Of a DNA stretch of 64,000 bases, positions 49,201 to 58,915 are shown one piece after another. Position numbers and translations under genes: made by a program. A model generated the notes under the pieces. It was not told the DNA's origin. It saw only the letters and a program-made list of their open reading frames with translations, and did no database searches. Position 1 is the stretch's first letter. Each line of letters opens with the position of its first letter. The stretch comes from Phyllostachys edulis (Eukaryota; Streptophyta; Magnoliopsida; Poales; Poaceae): assembly GCA_036346405.1 (NCBI GenBank), contig CM070562.1:112690412-112754411 (forward strand). The letters are read 5' to 3'.

Positions 49201-52200
49201 GTCCAAACGAATTTCTTGCTTGTTTATACTTTTGGGCCCTGGAGCTAAATTTCATTGCCACACATTTGCGCCAATTTGCATTGCATATGTTTCATGAGGT
49301 ATATATATGTGTTAGGCACTTAAAGGTGCATTGAGGGAAGTAACCATGGGGGCATTGTTTGTTAAAATGAGGGGTATGCAGAGGAAATGGTCTAACGGAT
49401 TTGAACGATTATGTATTTGCTTTTGTAATGAATCTATGGTATTTCATTAAAACTCTTCAGGCGTGCATAGAAATGCGCTAATCATTCCTATTTGGATCAG
49501 GTGCATTTCCTGACCTCAGTGGTGCCTAATGATATAAACTTATTTACCTTGCATCATTTGTTGTGTAGGACATATACAGGATCAAACTTCCAGGTAATGC
49601 AATGCTAGGTGAAGGGAAACCAGAAAATCAGAACCATGCGATAATTTTCACTCGAGGTGAAGGCCTGCAAACTATAGACATGAATCAGGTATGCATCATT
49701 GGTGCTTCTTGTTCTGCAAGGATTTTTGGGCCATTTGGTTATATCATGCTATCATAACAGGAACATTATATGGAGGAGACTTTGAAAATGAGAAATCTGT
49801 TGCAAGAGTTTCTGAAGAAACATGATGGTGTGAGGTATCCATCAATACTTGGTGTAAGAGAACATATATTCACGGGCAGGTAAATGTTGTTGACTTGCCC
49901 TTCCTCCCTAAATTTGTGGTTCTTTTGTGACTTTGTGTGGCGGTGCTATTTACCTGGATAAATTACCCTATGATCTCATGGTTGCTTTTGCAGTGTTTCT
50001 TCTCTTGCGTGGTTCATGTCAAACCAAGAGACAAGTTTTGTGACTATTGGACAACGTGTACTTGCCAATCCTTTGAGGTGATTCATCTTACTATAGCCAT
50101 ATGACTTTATCACTATATAGCGTATAGCATTTCATATTTCTATGGATTTATTTTACTAGTTTTTGGTATGTTTCTTTCAACAAATTCATATGTTTATAAT
50201 TCCTTAATTCTGCAATGAACTAAAGATTTTTGGGATTTTTTTAGTTTAATGCTTATTTTTCTGTTTATCCAGTTTGAGTTGGTTGCTTAGTTTTTCTATC
50301 AACAGTATTATTCGCCATTGCTTGGTACTTTTACCGTCTTTAAATTAATTTAAAGAATGTCCTTTTCTGATACATTTTCCTGAACATCTTTACGTGCAGA
50401 GTTCGATTTCATTATGGGCATCCTGATATCTTTGATCGACTTTTCCACCTCACTAGGGGTGGTGTAAGCAAAGCATCTAATATTATCAATCTTAGTGAGG
50501 ACATATTTGCTGGTATGATATTAAGCTTTTGCCATTGTTACTTGGTTCTGCGAAATTTGGAGATATTATGCTGATGTCTGTCTGACTGTCTCTTTATGAC
50601 AGGATTCAATTCAACATTGCGTGAAGGAAATGTTACACATCATGAATACATGCAAGTTGGCAAGGGAAGAGATGTCGGTCTCAATCAAATTTCACTATTT
50701 GAGGCTAAAATAGCAAATGGTAATGGGGAACAGACACTGAGCCGTGACGTTTACCGACTTGGACATCGTTTTGATTTCTTCAGAATGTTGTCCTGCTACT
50801 ATACTACTATTGGTTTTTACTTCAGCACAATGGTACTGGCTTTGCCCTGGACTTTTTAACTTTCTGAACCATTGGTTAATCCTAACTTCTCTAGTTTTTC
50901 TGTTCCTTTCCAGATTACGGTATGGACTGTATATGTATTCCTATATGGGCGTCTGTACCTTGTCCTCAGTGGCCTTGATGAAGCACTAGCCACTGGAAAA
51001 AGGTTTATACACAATGAACCTCTCCAGGTCGCTCTTGCTTCACAGTCTTTTGTGCAGCTTGGGTTCTTGATGGCACTGCCTATGATGATGGAAATTGGTC
51101 TAGAGAGAGGATTCAGAACTGCATTGAGTGACTTTTTACTTATGCAGCTGCAGTTAGCATCTGTTTTCTTCACATTCTCTGTTGGGACCAAAACTCACTA
51201 CTATGGAACGACGCTGCTGCATGGAGGAGCCGAGTATAGAGCTACTGGTCGTGGATTTGTGGTGTTCCATGCCAAATTCGCCGAGAACTATCGATTGTAC
51301 TCACGCAGCCATTTTGTCAAGGGTATTGAGTTGATGATTTTGCTTGTTGTGTATGAAATCTTTGGGCAGTCATATCGAGGAGCTATCGCATACATCTTCA
51401 TCACAATTTCCATGTGGTTTTTGGTTGTCACCTGGCTCTTTGCACCATTCCTATTTAATCCTTCTGGCTTCGAGTGGCAGAAGATTGTGGATGACTGGAC
51501 TGATTGGAATAAGTGGATTAGCAACCGCGGCGGTATTGGTGTATCACCAGAGAAAAGTTGGGAGTCATGGTGGGAGAAAGAGCAGGAGCCTCTTGGACAT
51601 TCCGGAAAGCGTGGCACTGTTCTTGAAATAGTGCTTGCATTGCGCTTCTTTATCTACCAATATGGTCTTGTTTATCATTTGAACATAACCAAACACACAA
51701 GGAGCGTGCTGGTAATCTGCTCATCTCATTTAATATTGCTAGATGTCCATCTGATTAACGCTTATCAACTTGTGCTTTGCAGTCTGTTAATAAACTTAAA
51801 CACTGTTTAATGCTCCTTCCAGGTTTATTGCCTGTCATGGGTTGTCATCTTTGTAATCTTGCTCGTGATGAAGGTATGCCCACGAGCTACTGGTTATCAT
51901 TTTTAATTGTGTGGAATACCCTAGTTTTCTCACTTTATTCATAGCTATGGCTGTAAATTTTCCCTAGTGTATCTGAGGATCCTCACTAAATTTCCACCTG
52001 CACCAAGTTGGTCGAGCCTGTAGCTAGAGACTGGACATAATATCCTATTGCGGTAACTGTTGTCTACTTGTGTCTCCTTTACAGACCGTTTCAGTCGGGA
52101 GGCGGAAATTCAGCGCGGATTTCCAGCTCGTCTTCCGGTTGATCAAGGGGCTCATATTTGTAACATTTATAGCCCTGGTTATAATCTTAATAGCGATCCC

Positions 52201-52614
52201 CCATATGACAGTTCAAGACATGTTTGTTTGCGTCCTTGCCTTCATGCCGACCGGATGGGGTTTGCTTTTGGTAAGCTTCGGGTTGCCCCATTTACACACG
52301 CGTGCAGCATATCTGATCTGATCTGATGTGTCTTGTCTTGCTTTCCTTCTTTCTTTCACTTTCAGGCTGCGCAGGCTATCAAGCCAGCGGTGGTTAGGAT
52401 GGGGCTGTGGGGGTCGGTCAGGGCGCTTGCACGGGGCTACGAAGTCATCATGGGGCTCCTGCTCTTCACCCCCATCGCGTTTCTCGCCTGGTTCCCCTTT
52501 GTTTCCGAGTTCCAGACGAGGATGCTCTTCAACCAGGCCTTCAGCAGAGGCCTGCAGATCTCCCGTATCCTTGGCGGCCACAAGAGAGACCGAGCAACGC
52601 GGAACAAGGAGTAG
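31268..52614 (+). CDS. Callose synthase (1,3-beta-glucan synthase, CalS1/CalS3 type)
   Basis: Transfers glucose from UDP-glucose into callose at the plasma membrane (cell plate, plasmodesmata, wounds). 42 exons: 31268-31487, 31797-31897, 32328-32452, 32538-32631, 32781-32891, 32994-33110, 33226-33318, 33417-33508, 33635-33761, 34667-34804, 34876-34952, 35049-35142, 35792-35914, 36043-36157, 37636-37970, 38057-38109, 38185-38245, 44213-44294, 44370-44419, 44501-44587, 44835-44963, 45086-45189, 45274-45358, 45449-45609, 45686-45809, 45883-45980, 46488-46617, 46760-46911, 47536-47645, 47743-47868, 48002-48070, 48150-48324, 48874-49015, 49569-49688, 49761-49879, 49994-50077, 50400-50512, 50603-50832, 50914-51711, 51823-51873, 52085-52270, 52366-52614. 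All introns are GT-AG with consistent phases, giving 1949 aa (family about 1950). Residues 15-30 'RRILRTQTAGNLGESSFDSE' mark the CalS1-3 group. A Vta1-like N-terminal domain, FKS1-type domain and first membrane cluster (about 490-765) precede the cytosolic loop and glucan synthase domain (about 1060-1770), with 'YRATGRGFVV' near 1630, then the C-terminal membrane cluster. Intron 17 holds a copia element. No stop or frameshift was found. Confidence 0.95.
33762..34666 (+). other. Callose synthase intron 9 (905 bp)
   Basis: The intron has GT-AG borders (gtatga / ttgcag) and is AT-rich. I see no transposon ends or other feature in it. Confidence 0.8.
36265..36610. mobile_element. Repeat with tRNA-like internal promoter box in intron 14
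   Basis: The insert-like block is bounded by 'aaaatcgg..' motifs at 36280-36310 and 36525-36605. It contains a perfect pol III B-box-like 'ggttcgaacc' (36441-36450), about 35 bp after a weak A-box-like 'gtggtaactaacc'. Its AT-rich right part with 'ggtaaaatcggttttatc' resembles 53110-53160 beyond the gene. It may be a tRNA-derived SINE relic; TSDs were not found. Confidence 0.4.
36611..37635 (+). other. Remainder of callose synthase intron 14
   Basis: Intron 14 runs 36158-37635. After the repeat block at 36265-36610 it is plain AT-rich DNA with short frames only. Confidence 0.7.
38387..38391. repeat. Target-site duplication AAAAT, left copy
   Basis: AAAAT immediately precedes the 5' LTR. The matching copy at 43361-43365 follows the 3' LTR. 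Confidence 0.9.
38392..43360 (+). mobile_element. Complete Ty1/copia retrotransposon in callose synthase intron 17
   Basis: The LTRs are 112 bp each (38392-38503 and 43249-43360), beginning TGTTAGAATATGACT and ending ATTCATAACA. By eye they differ at six positions plus two 1-bp indels. The PBS TGGTATCAGAGC (38504-38515) matches initiator tRNA-Met, the polypurine tract lies at 43234-43248, and the TSD is AAAAT. Domain order in the sense frame: GAG-pre-integrase 'WHHRLGHLCG' (about 40530), integrase start 'LVHSDVWG' (about 40705), reverse transcriptase 'ARPMTCKWVYKIKTGR' (about 41850) and 'SVDVKNAFLNGVLHEEVYMQ' (42055), 'LYVDDMLITGDD' (about 42305), RNase H end 'TKHIGVDASYTR' (about 43060). Integrase before RT defines copia. 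Many frameshifts and stops break the polyprotein. The element lies in the same orientation as the host gene. Confidence 0.95.
40500..43200 (+). pseudogene. Copia pol region, multiply frameshifted
   Basis: Pieces of integrase, reverse transcriptase and RNase H lie in order but in different frames. The RT piece at 42005-42361 reads 'LYGLKQAPRAWFARFTSVIT' and then must shift frame to reach 'LYVDDMLITG'. An in-frame TAG follows 'EGYYLSR' near 42463. The gag part (38570-40480) is unrecognisable and unusually GC-rich. The element cannot make its own proteins. Confidence 0.85.
43361..43365. repeat. Target-site duplication AAAAT, right copy
   Basis: It directly follows the 3' LTR and matches 38387-38391. 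Confidence 0.9.
43366..44212 (+). other. Distal part of callose synthase intron 17
   Basis: 847 bp of AT-rich intron between the copia element and the acceptor 'acctgcag' at 44212. Without the element and one TSD copy the intron would be about 1.0 kb, similar to introns 9 and 14. Confidence 0.7.
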
Positions 52615-53318
52615 ACTCTGGGCCTGGGCCTGGCTGCTACTTCCTCCCCATTGCCTGTACCTGTAGCTGTAGCGGAACGGGTTTTTGTGCTGTTGATGTC
52701 AAGTATTTGTACCTGCCACCCGAAGTATTACTGATGCTGATTGGCCCCTGGATGCAGATTGGAAGAGAAAAGCAAGCAACTTTGCCTCACCGTTACTTGT
52801 TATAACACCGAGTGATACTGCCATTTGCATCACGCCAATGGAGACCTCAATGCCGTCGTCGTCCTCATGCATCACTGGTGGCATTGTTAGATCGAACGGT
52901 GCCTAATCTGGGCCTTCCATCCTCCAATCACGGCCTATAAATCCTGCCCTCCCGTCTAGTCGCATAGCATCTCTCCATGAAAAATCTTACAGGTGTTATT
53001 TTAGGGGTCCGGTAAATTTTTATACTGAAAAAAAACACGGATTTATTTAATTTCCATCCAAATTCAAATCTCAATTAAAAAAATCATTCAAAATTTTGCC
53101 AAAATTTCTTGTTACCAGTGAAAACCGGTTGTATCTCTTCCCCCTGATAAAATTTTCTTACTGGTGGTGTTTTCCATGATCTTCTCTCGATTTCCCCAAT
53201 CAAAAAGAAAAGGGAGAATTTACTATTTGCTACAGCTTACTAGTGGTTTTCATGATTTATTATTATGTCCGTTGCAATTGATCATTTGCCACACCTTTTA
53301 TCGCTTCCTTGTTATTTT
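52615..53318. other. 3' UTR and downstream flank of callose synthase
   Basis: 52615-52900 is the probable 3' UTR. 52985-53180 is AT-rich repeat DNA with 'gaaaaccggttgtatctctt' and 'cccctgataaaattttctta', resembling the repeat block in intron 14. No gene is seen. Confidence 0.5.
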
Positions 53319-54066
53319 GCCATTTTGGAGTATTTAAATATTTTTTTGGTCTTGTTGGCCCTAGCCCACGTGGCTATGGACGATTTTGCCCCCCCCCTCG
53401 ACGGGGTCCAGGATAGCTATGTGGCTAGGTCGAGCCATCCTGACTAGACCACTGCTTTCATCCACCTCGCTCCTCGCTCTCTCTTGCGGCAGATGCAGCT
53501 CTCTCGCTTCAAGACGATCCATCATCGACGAGAACGAGAATGCCTTGTGGCCTTCGTGGTCGTGGTCGTCGCCTTTGGAGAGATCCACTAGCTTGTGGGA
53601 CAGGGGACGCGCGAGAACTGGAGAGCGGATTGAGTTGGCGAGAGAGAAGTTGTCGATGCGGGGCTGGAAGAGGAGGGAGAAGGCGAGCGGGTTAGAGGAG
53701 AGAAGGTTGAACTCGACGAAGAGCGCGAAGGGCACACACACGGGGGACCCAAGCGAGTTGAGGTCGTGTGGACGGAGAGGGCGAAGGGTTAGAGTGGGTC
53801 GTTAGGGCGGTATGAGAGGTGGAGCGCCGGGCCAGAGGGGAAGGCAGTGGAGAGGTCAAAGTAGAGGTCCTTGCGTCGCCGTCGCCGAGAGGACGAAGAG
53901 GAAGGGCAGCCCGAGTACGCCAATCGTGAGGTGGTCTGGTCCGAGGTGGCTGGACCTAGCCACGTAGTTATCCCGAATCCGATCGGGAGGGCAAAATCGA
54001 CGGTGGCTATATGGGCCAGGGCCAATGAGACAAAAAAAAAAAGAGATTTAAATACTCAAAAATGGG
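53319..54066. mobile_element. Pack-type (probably Mutator-like) element with about 135-bp inverted termini
   Basis: The left terminus (53319-53451) and the reverse complement of the right one (53932-54066) match over their length: both read 'gagtatttaaat', a T-run, 'ttggccct', 'agccc' or 'ggccc', 'gattttgcc', 'acgtggctaggtc' (or 'tatgtggctaggtc') and 'agacca'. Long inverted ends around a GC-rich gene fragment are the layout of Pack-MULEs. The exact outer borders and a 9-bp TSD could not be fixed. Confidence 0.7.
53452..53931 (-). pseudogene. Captured host-gene fragment inside the Pack-type element
   Basis: The minus strand encodes 'DLYFDLSTAFPSGPALHLSY' then 'RPNDPL' and a stop. In another frame it continues 'CPFALFVEFNLLSSNPLAFS' and 'LLFQPRIDNFSLANSIRSPV'. 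This resembles the N-terminal part of an uncharacterised conserved plant protein family with the pattern LSTxFxSGPxxxxxYRPND...FSL. I recall the family from memory and could not check it. The frameshift and internal stop show it is not expressed intact. The source gene is not in this window. Confidence 0.5.
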
Positions 54067-54120
54067 TTACCCCTTCATCTTTCTTTGCTTTTCCTCCTTT
54101 TTATCATCTGGCTGGTGGCT

Positions 54121-54134
54121 AGGGTTAGGGTTTG
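54121..54134 (+). promoter_or_regulatory. Telo-box in the leader of the coiled-coil gene
   Basis: 'agggttagggtttg' is a double telomere-repeat motif about 290 bp upstream of the ATG, as often found in leaders of plant housekeeping genes. Confidence 0.5.
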
Positions 54135-54417
54135 CGTGCGAAAATCGATCGAATCGGTGGTCCGGACCGCGCCGAATTTTCGATCCCCAATCCCGCGGGG
54201 CTCCATCCATCGATCCGATTCGACCAAATTTTCGGGCGCAGATCGATTGTTAATACATCCCCCACCCCACACCGCACCAGAAAGATCGATCCCAATCTCT
54301 GGCCCCCCATACCAAGTTGATTAACAAGAGATTGATTGGTTGATTTCCGTATCACTCTTGTAACCCTAGGCCTTCCCTTCCTCCAGATCCTTGCAGCAGC
54401 AGCAGCAGCGGAGGGGC

Positions 54418-55527
54418 ATGGATCCCAGCCAGATGATGGCCCGAAGCTTTCCCATGTGGGCCCCACCGCCGGCCGCCCCCTCCGACGACCCCTCCGCCGC
54501 GCAGCAGCAGCCCTTCCTCCCTCCGCCCAACGCCCAGCTCGCCCCCAACCGTGGCTGGAAGCGCAAGAACCCCAACCCAGGCGGCGTCGGCTACCAGCCC
54601 CCCGCCCTCGGCGACCTCCAGGTGCAGAACCGCGCCAAGGCTCGCCGCTGGTTCAAGAATCACAACCCCAACCCCAACAACCGCAAGTACTTCTTCCGCA
54701 AGCCCAAGGCCGCCGCCCCACGCAACACCACCTCCTTCATCATCCGGGCCAAGCGCGCCGGCGGCATTGCCTCGCTCGTGTCTCCGTGCCCTGTCACGCC
54801 CGCCGTGCTCCCCACCCCACGCCTCTCCCCCTCCCGCGAGGGCCTCGCTGACATGGCTCAGGCGCAGTGGGGCGTTGATGGATACGGCTCCATGAAGGGT
54901 CTCATCCGCCTTCGCCGCTCCCCTCACCACACCAACCCCAACGCAGCCGCCTCTGATGACGACGACGACGGAAACTCCAGCGACAGTGACGTCGAGGAGC
55001 ACGTTGAGGTGGAGCGGCGCCTTGACCACGATCTCAGCCGGTTTGAGATGGTGTACCCTGGGAGGGGTGAGGATGCTGGGGGCTATGTGTTTGAGGAGGA
55101 GGATGAGTATGACGAGGACGCACATGTGGCTCGCCTGGAGGAGGAGAACCTGACCTTAAAGGAGAGGCTCTTCTTGATGGAGCAGGAGGTCGGCGACATG
55201 AGGCGCCGGCTGGAGGCGCTTGAGGCACGCTTTTCAGGGACTGATGGTGCTGGTGGCCGCGGCGGTGCTGAGAATGCAGTTGAGGAGGCTCTGGAGAATG
55301 ACACGGAGAGGGGTGATGCTAATGGGTCAGAGAAGAGCAGCGAGGACAATGCGGAGAGGGGTGATGCCAATGGGTCAGAGAAGAGTGGAGAAAACAATGT
55401 GGAGAGGGGTGCTCTGGGTTCAGAGAAGAGTGGCGAGAACAATGCAGAGAGGGGTGATGCTGGGTCAGAGAAGGGTGGCGAGGACAATAGTGAAGTGAGC
55501 ATGCTTGAGGCTTGCTCAAGGGACTGA
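54418..55527 (+). CDS. Conserved plant coiled-coil protein of unknown function
   Basis: Single-exon 369-aa protein. The N-terminus (1-60) is Pro/Gln/Asn-rich (MDPSQMMARSFPMWAPPP). Conserved-looking blocks follow: 'NTTSFIIRAKRAGGIASLVS' (about 103-122), then 'PCPVTPAVLPTPRLSPSREG' and 'WGVDGYGSMKGLIRLR' (about 150-165). An acidic run DDDDDGNSSDSDVEEHVEVE (about 180-200) precedes 'RRLDHDLSRFEMVYP'. A coiled coil lies at about 240-275 (RLEEENLTLKERLFLMEQEV, MRRRLEALEARF). The C-terminus has four imperfect repeats of about 18 residues, ERGDANGSEKSGEDN-like. I associate this pattern with proteins annotated as PRLI-interacting factor A-like, but that name is uncertain and no activity can be stated. 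The ATG at 54418 is chosen; the frame is open just upstream but has no other ATG. An overlapping 257-codon minus frame is compositional. Confidence 0.8.
   Translation: MDPSQMMARSFPMWAPPPAAPSDDPSAAQQQPFLPPPNAQLAPNRGWKRKNPNPGGVGYQPPALGDLQVQNRAKARRWFKNHNPNPNNRKYFFRKPKAAAPRNTTSFIIRAKRAGGIASLVSPCPVTPAVLPTPRLSPSREGLADMAQAQWGVDGYGSMKGLIRLRRSPHHTNPNAAASDDDDDGNSSDSDVEEHVEVERRLDHDLSRFEMVYPGRGEDAGGYVFEEEDEYDEDAHVARLEEENLTLKERLFLMEQEVGDMRRRLEALEARFSGTDGAGGRGGAENAVEEALENDTERGDANGSEKSSEDNAERGDANGSEKSGENNVERGALGSEKSGENNAERGDAGSEKGGEDNSEVSMLEACSRD
55310..55495. repeat. In-frame 51-57-bp tandem repeat in the coiled-coil gene
   Basis: 'gagaggggtgatgctaatgg' followed by 'gtcagagaagagt' recurs about every 51-57 bp, with four copies before the stop codon. 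Copies differ in length by whole codons, so frame is kept. Confidence 0.85.
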
Positions 55528-57442
55528 TGGAAGATGGACAGTGGAATGCAATAGTGGTTGTCGGTACTGTACATACTTGTCGATGACGGATTGAAGCCAT
55601 GCGACGTGGACTTGTTTTGGATACTGGCGTTGTTGCATAACAGTGGATGTTCGTGTTGACAATGTAATATGTTTTCTGGAGACAGGAAACAGCTCGTGCC
55701 ATTTTGAGTTTTCCTTCTATATTTGTTATGATGATATTGCTGCAGAACCTGCGGTGCTTATCTGCTGCTGAAAGTGGTAGATATGGAGGGCGAACTGAGT
55801 TCATAAATTTGTTATCTTAACTGGTGTTGTCATTATTACTGTATCCAACGGTGTGGCGTTTCTTTCATCTCGCAGTATGATGGTTGTTTTCAGGTCACCT
55901 GTAGTGACTAGTGAGGAGTTTTCCGACCTCATGCTGATCGATCTGTTGGTGGTACAAGGTGAGCGTTTGGTAAAAAAAATACTTGTCACCTGTCGAGTGC
56001 TGATCAGAAATGAGGGTCTGAATGATGAAAACTTCGTTTTGGCGGTCTTTGCTAGCAAGGTGGAATGATCTCTCAAACGCTTGACTAGTGATACTTGACA
56101 GATGACTGATACCCTCATTTGTGGTGAAACTCCCATCAGCTAGTTGCAAGTGTGAATTTAAACTAGATGTAGCAATGCAGCAGATGAAAGAAACATACGT
56201 TGAAATGCTTGTTTCTTGTTGGCCTGAATGAATTGTTTGTCGTTCCTTGGTGTCCATGAACAGTGTCCGTGTGTAACTGTTGCCTTTGCTTTTACAGTTG
56301 GCGAGGCGATGAGAGCAGAGAACAGGGTAGCGTCATGTTGATGTTGGAGTAGTAGCGTCTGGTCTGGGGATGATTCCTAGTCACTGATAGTCAGCCCTTA
56401 AAAACTGATATGTCCCCTACATGTACACATAGTTACTAGTACTATGCTAGTAGCCGTCGGTTGTTACACGAGTTTTGTCTACACACACGGCCTCAATTGC
56501 ATGGAGTTAGAGACGCATCGATTTGTGCCCAAGGTGTAGCTATTGTAGTTCCCTGTTGCTTGTTCGACAACACAGGTGTGACCAAGATGGAAAGGGCAAG
56601 CAAAGCATTCAAATTCCGGGGCGGCTGATCATGGAGAGTTGTATCCAAGAGGTGGATCCATCTTGCTTTTGTTGAGGCTACGGGTCAGGCGGGGATCGAT
56701 GTCGTTGCCCGTGATTGCAAAAGGTCAGGTGCTCCTCTCAAACTCTATCATGGAGAGTTATGTTTCTCCACTGTGCCTGCGCCAAAGAAGGATTCGTATC
56801 CTCTGCCATTGCATTGGCAATGACAAAGGAGCACAGTGTCGTGATATTGTGATGATACGAGCCGTTCGATTCAGAAAGAACGGGCTAGATCAATGGCTAC
56901 AGTGGCACCACAGTATTCAAAATAGTACCACAACCATAGTAATTTTGCTACAGGGCTTTTCGATGCGGTCTTTTTCTACAGTACCGAATACGATCTCAGC
57001 CTTCGCTTTCTGATCCGCTGGGTATAAAGCGATGTCATGGCACTGTAGCACATGACAATGCTGTGCAGTGTCAGAGAACGCGCGTCCGCCGAAGAAGCGG
57101 AAGCTAGAGCTTGCGTGCAAGGAGTCCAGTTTGCATTTGCATATGCTGGAGACGGAAAGGAATTCCCTGGGGGAGGGCCTCACCGTGAGGCCCCTCCCGA
57201 ACCCTAGATCGGGGAGGGAAGATGGATGGAGATGGGGAGGGCCTCCCCTGAGGCCCTCCCCCATAGAATTTATTTTACTGAGACGGATTGTGGTGCAGCA
57301 ATGGTGTGAGGCCTTCAGATGAGATGGAGGTGGACAGGTGGTCGGTCGAAGCAGGAGTTCATCTACAAGGAAGCCAGAGACCTCATGCAAGTCTACTGTC
57401 AGCGTTTCAAAGGTTAGATCAACAAGATTGCCCTTGCATTAG
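55528..57442. other. 3' flank of the coiled-coil gene, nothing else recognised
   Basis: 55528-55800 is the likely 3' UTR. 55800-56640 and 56640-57440 hold short frames in both directions with no known family. A GC-rich inverted repeat lies at 57169-57262. Confidence 0.5.
57169..57262. repeat. GC-rich inverted repeat
   Basis: 'gggggagggcctca' at 57169 is inverted as 'tgaggccctccccc' at 57249, with a nested 'gggcctcaccgtgaggcccc' palindrome at 57175-57194. Confidence 0.7.
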
Positions 57443-58324
<882 letters not shown>

Positions 58325-58496
58325 AATACTTTCTACTCCCAGTGTAGTTACTCCCACTTTTGATATACCACCTAAAAGAACTTGACATACTCGTTTATCA
58401 CTTTAGGTACACTTATATACTAATTATAAGATACTCCAATGTGAACCACACGAAAAAATTGCAAGATAGTCTATAGTTTTTAGCATATTTTGTAAA

Positions 58497-58791
58497 GAGT
58501 AAAGTCCATTATGGTCTTAAACTTTTTATGTCAGTGTCATCTCGATCCATAGATTTTCAAAGTGTGTCATCCCGGTCCCTAAACACTGCTTGGATCTCAA
58601 ACATAGCCCTCTTGCTTAGGCACAAGAATGGCACACTTTGAAAGTCTATGGACCGGATGACACAAAGATAAAAAGTTTAAGGACTAATTTGAGACCCAAA
58701 TGTGTTTAGGGACCGGATGACACACTTTGAAAGTCTATGGACCGGGATGACACAAAGATAAAAAGTTTAAGGACCGTAATGGACTTTACTC
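58497..58791. mobile_element. 295-bp Mutator-type MITE with 9-bp TSD
   Basis: Terminal inverted repeats start GAGTAAAGTCCATTA and continue past 'ttaaactttttat'. The element is flanked by TTTTGTAAA at 58488-58496 and 58792-58800. The 9-bp TSD points to the Mutator superfamily. Inner repeats 'gacacactttgaaagtctat' and 'ggaccggatgacac' recur in both halves. No coding capacity. Confidence 0.9.
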
Positions 58792-58915
58792 TTTTGTAAA
58801 TACCTTCATATTCGCACATAAAAGTATGGAGTATGTCTAAAAATTGTACATACCACTCGAAAGGTGTGAATACCACCTAGGTGGTCTTATATACTCGTAT
58901 ACTACACATACATAC

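Noticed and set aside
54391..54417. Upstream start of the coiled-coil gene
   Set aside because: There is no ATG at 54391 (the codon is TTG); the first in-frame ATG is 54418.
54352..55125. 257-codon minus-strand frame over the coiled-coil gene
   Set aside because: It is antisense to a well-supported coding region, Gly/Val-rich and caused by GC3 bias.
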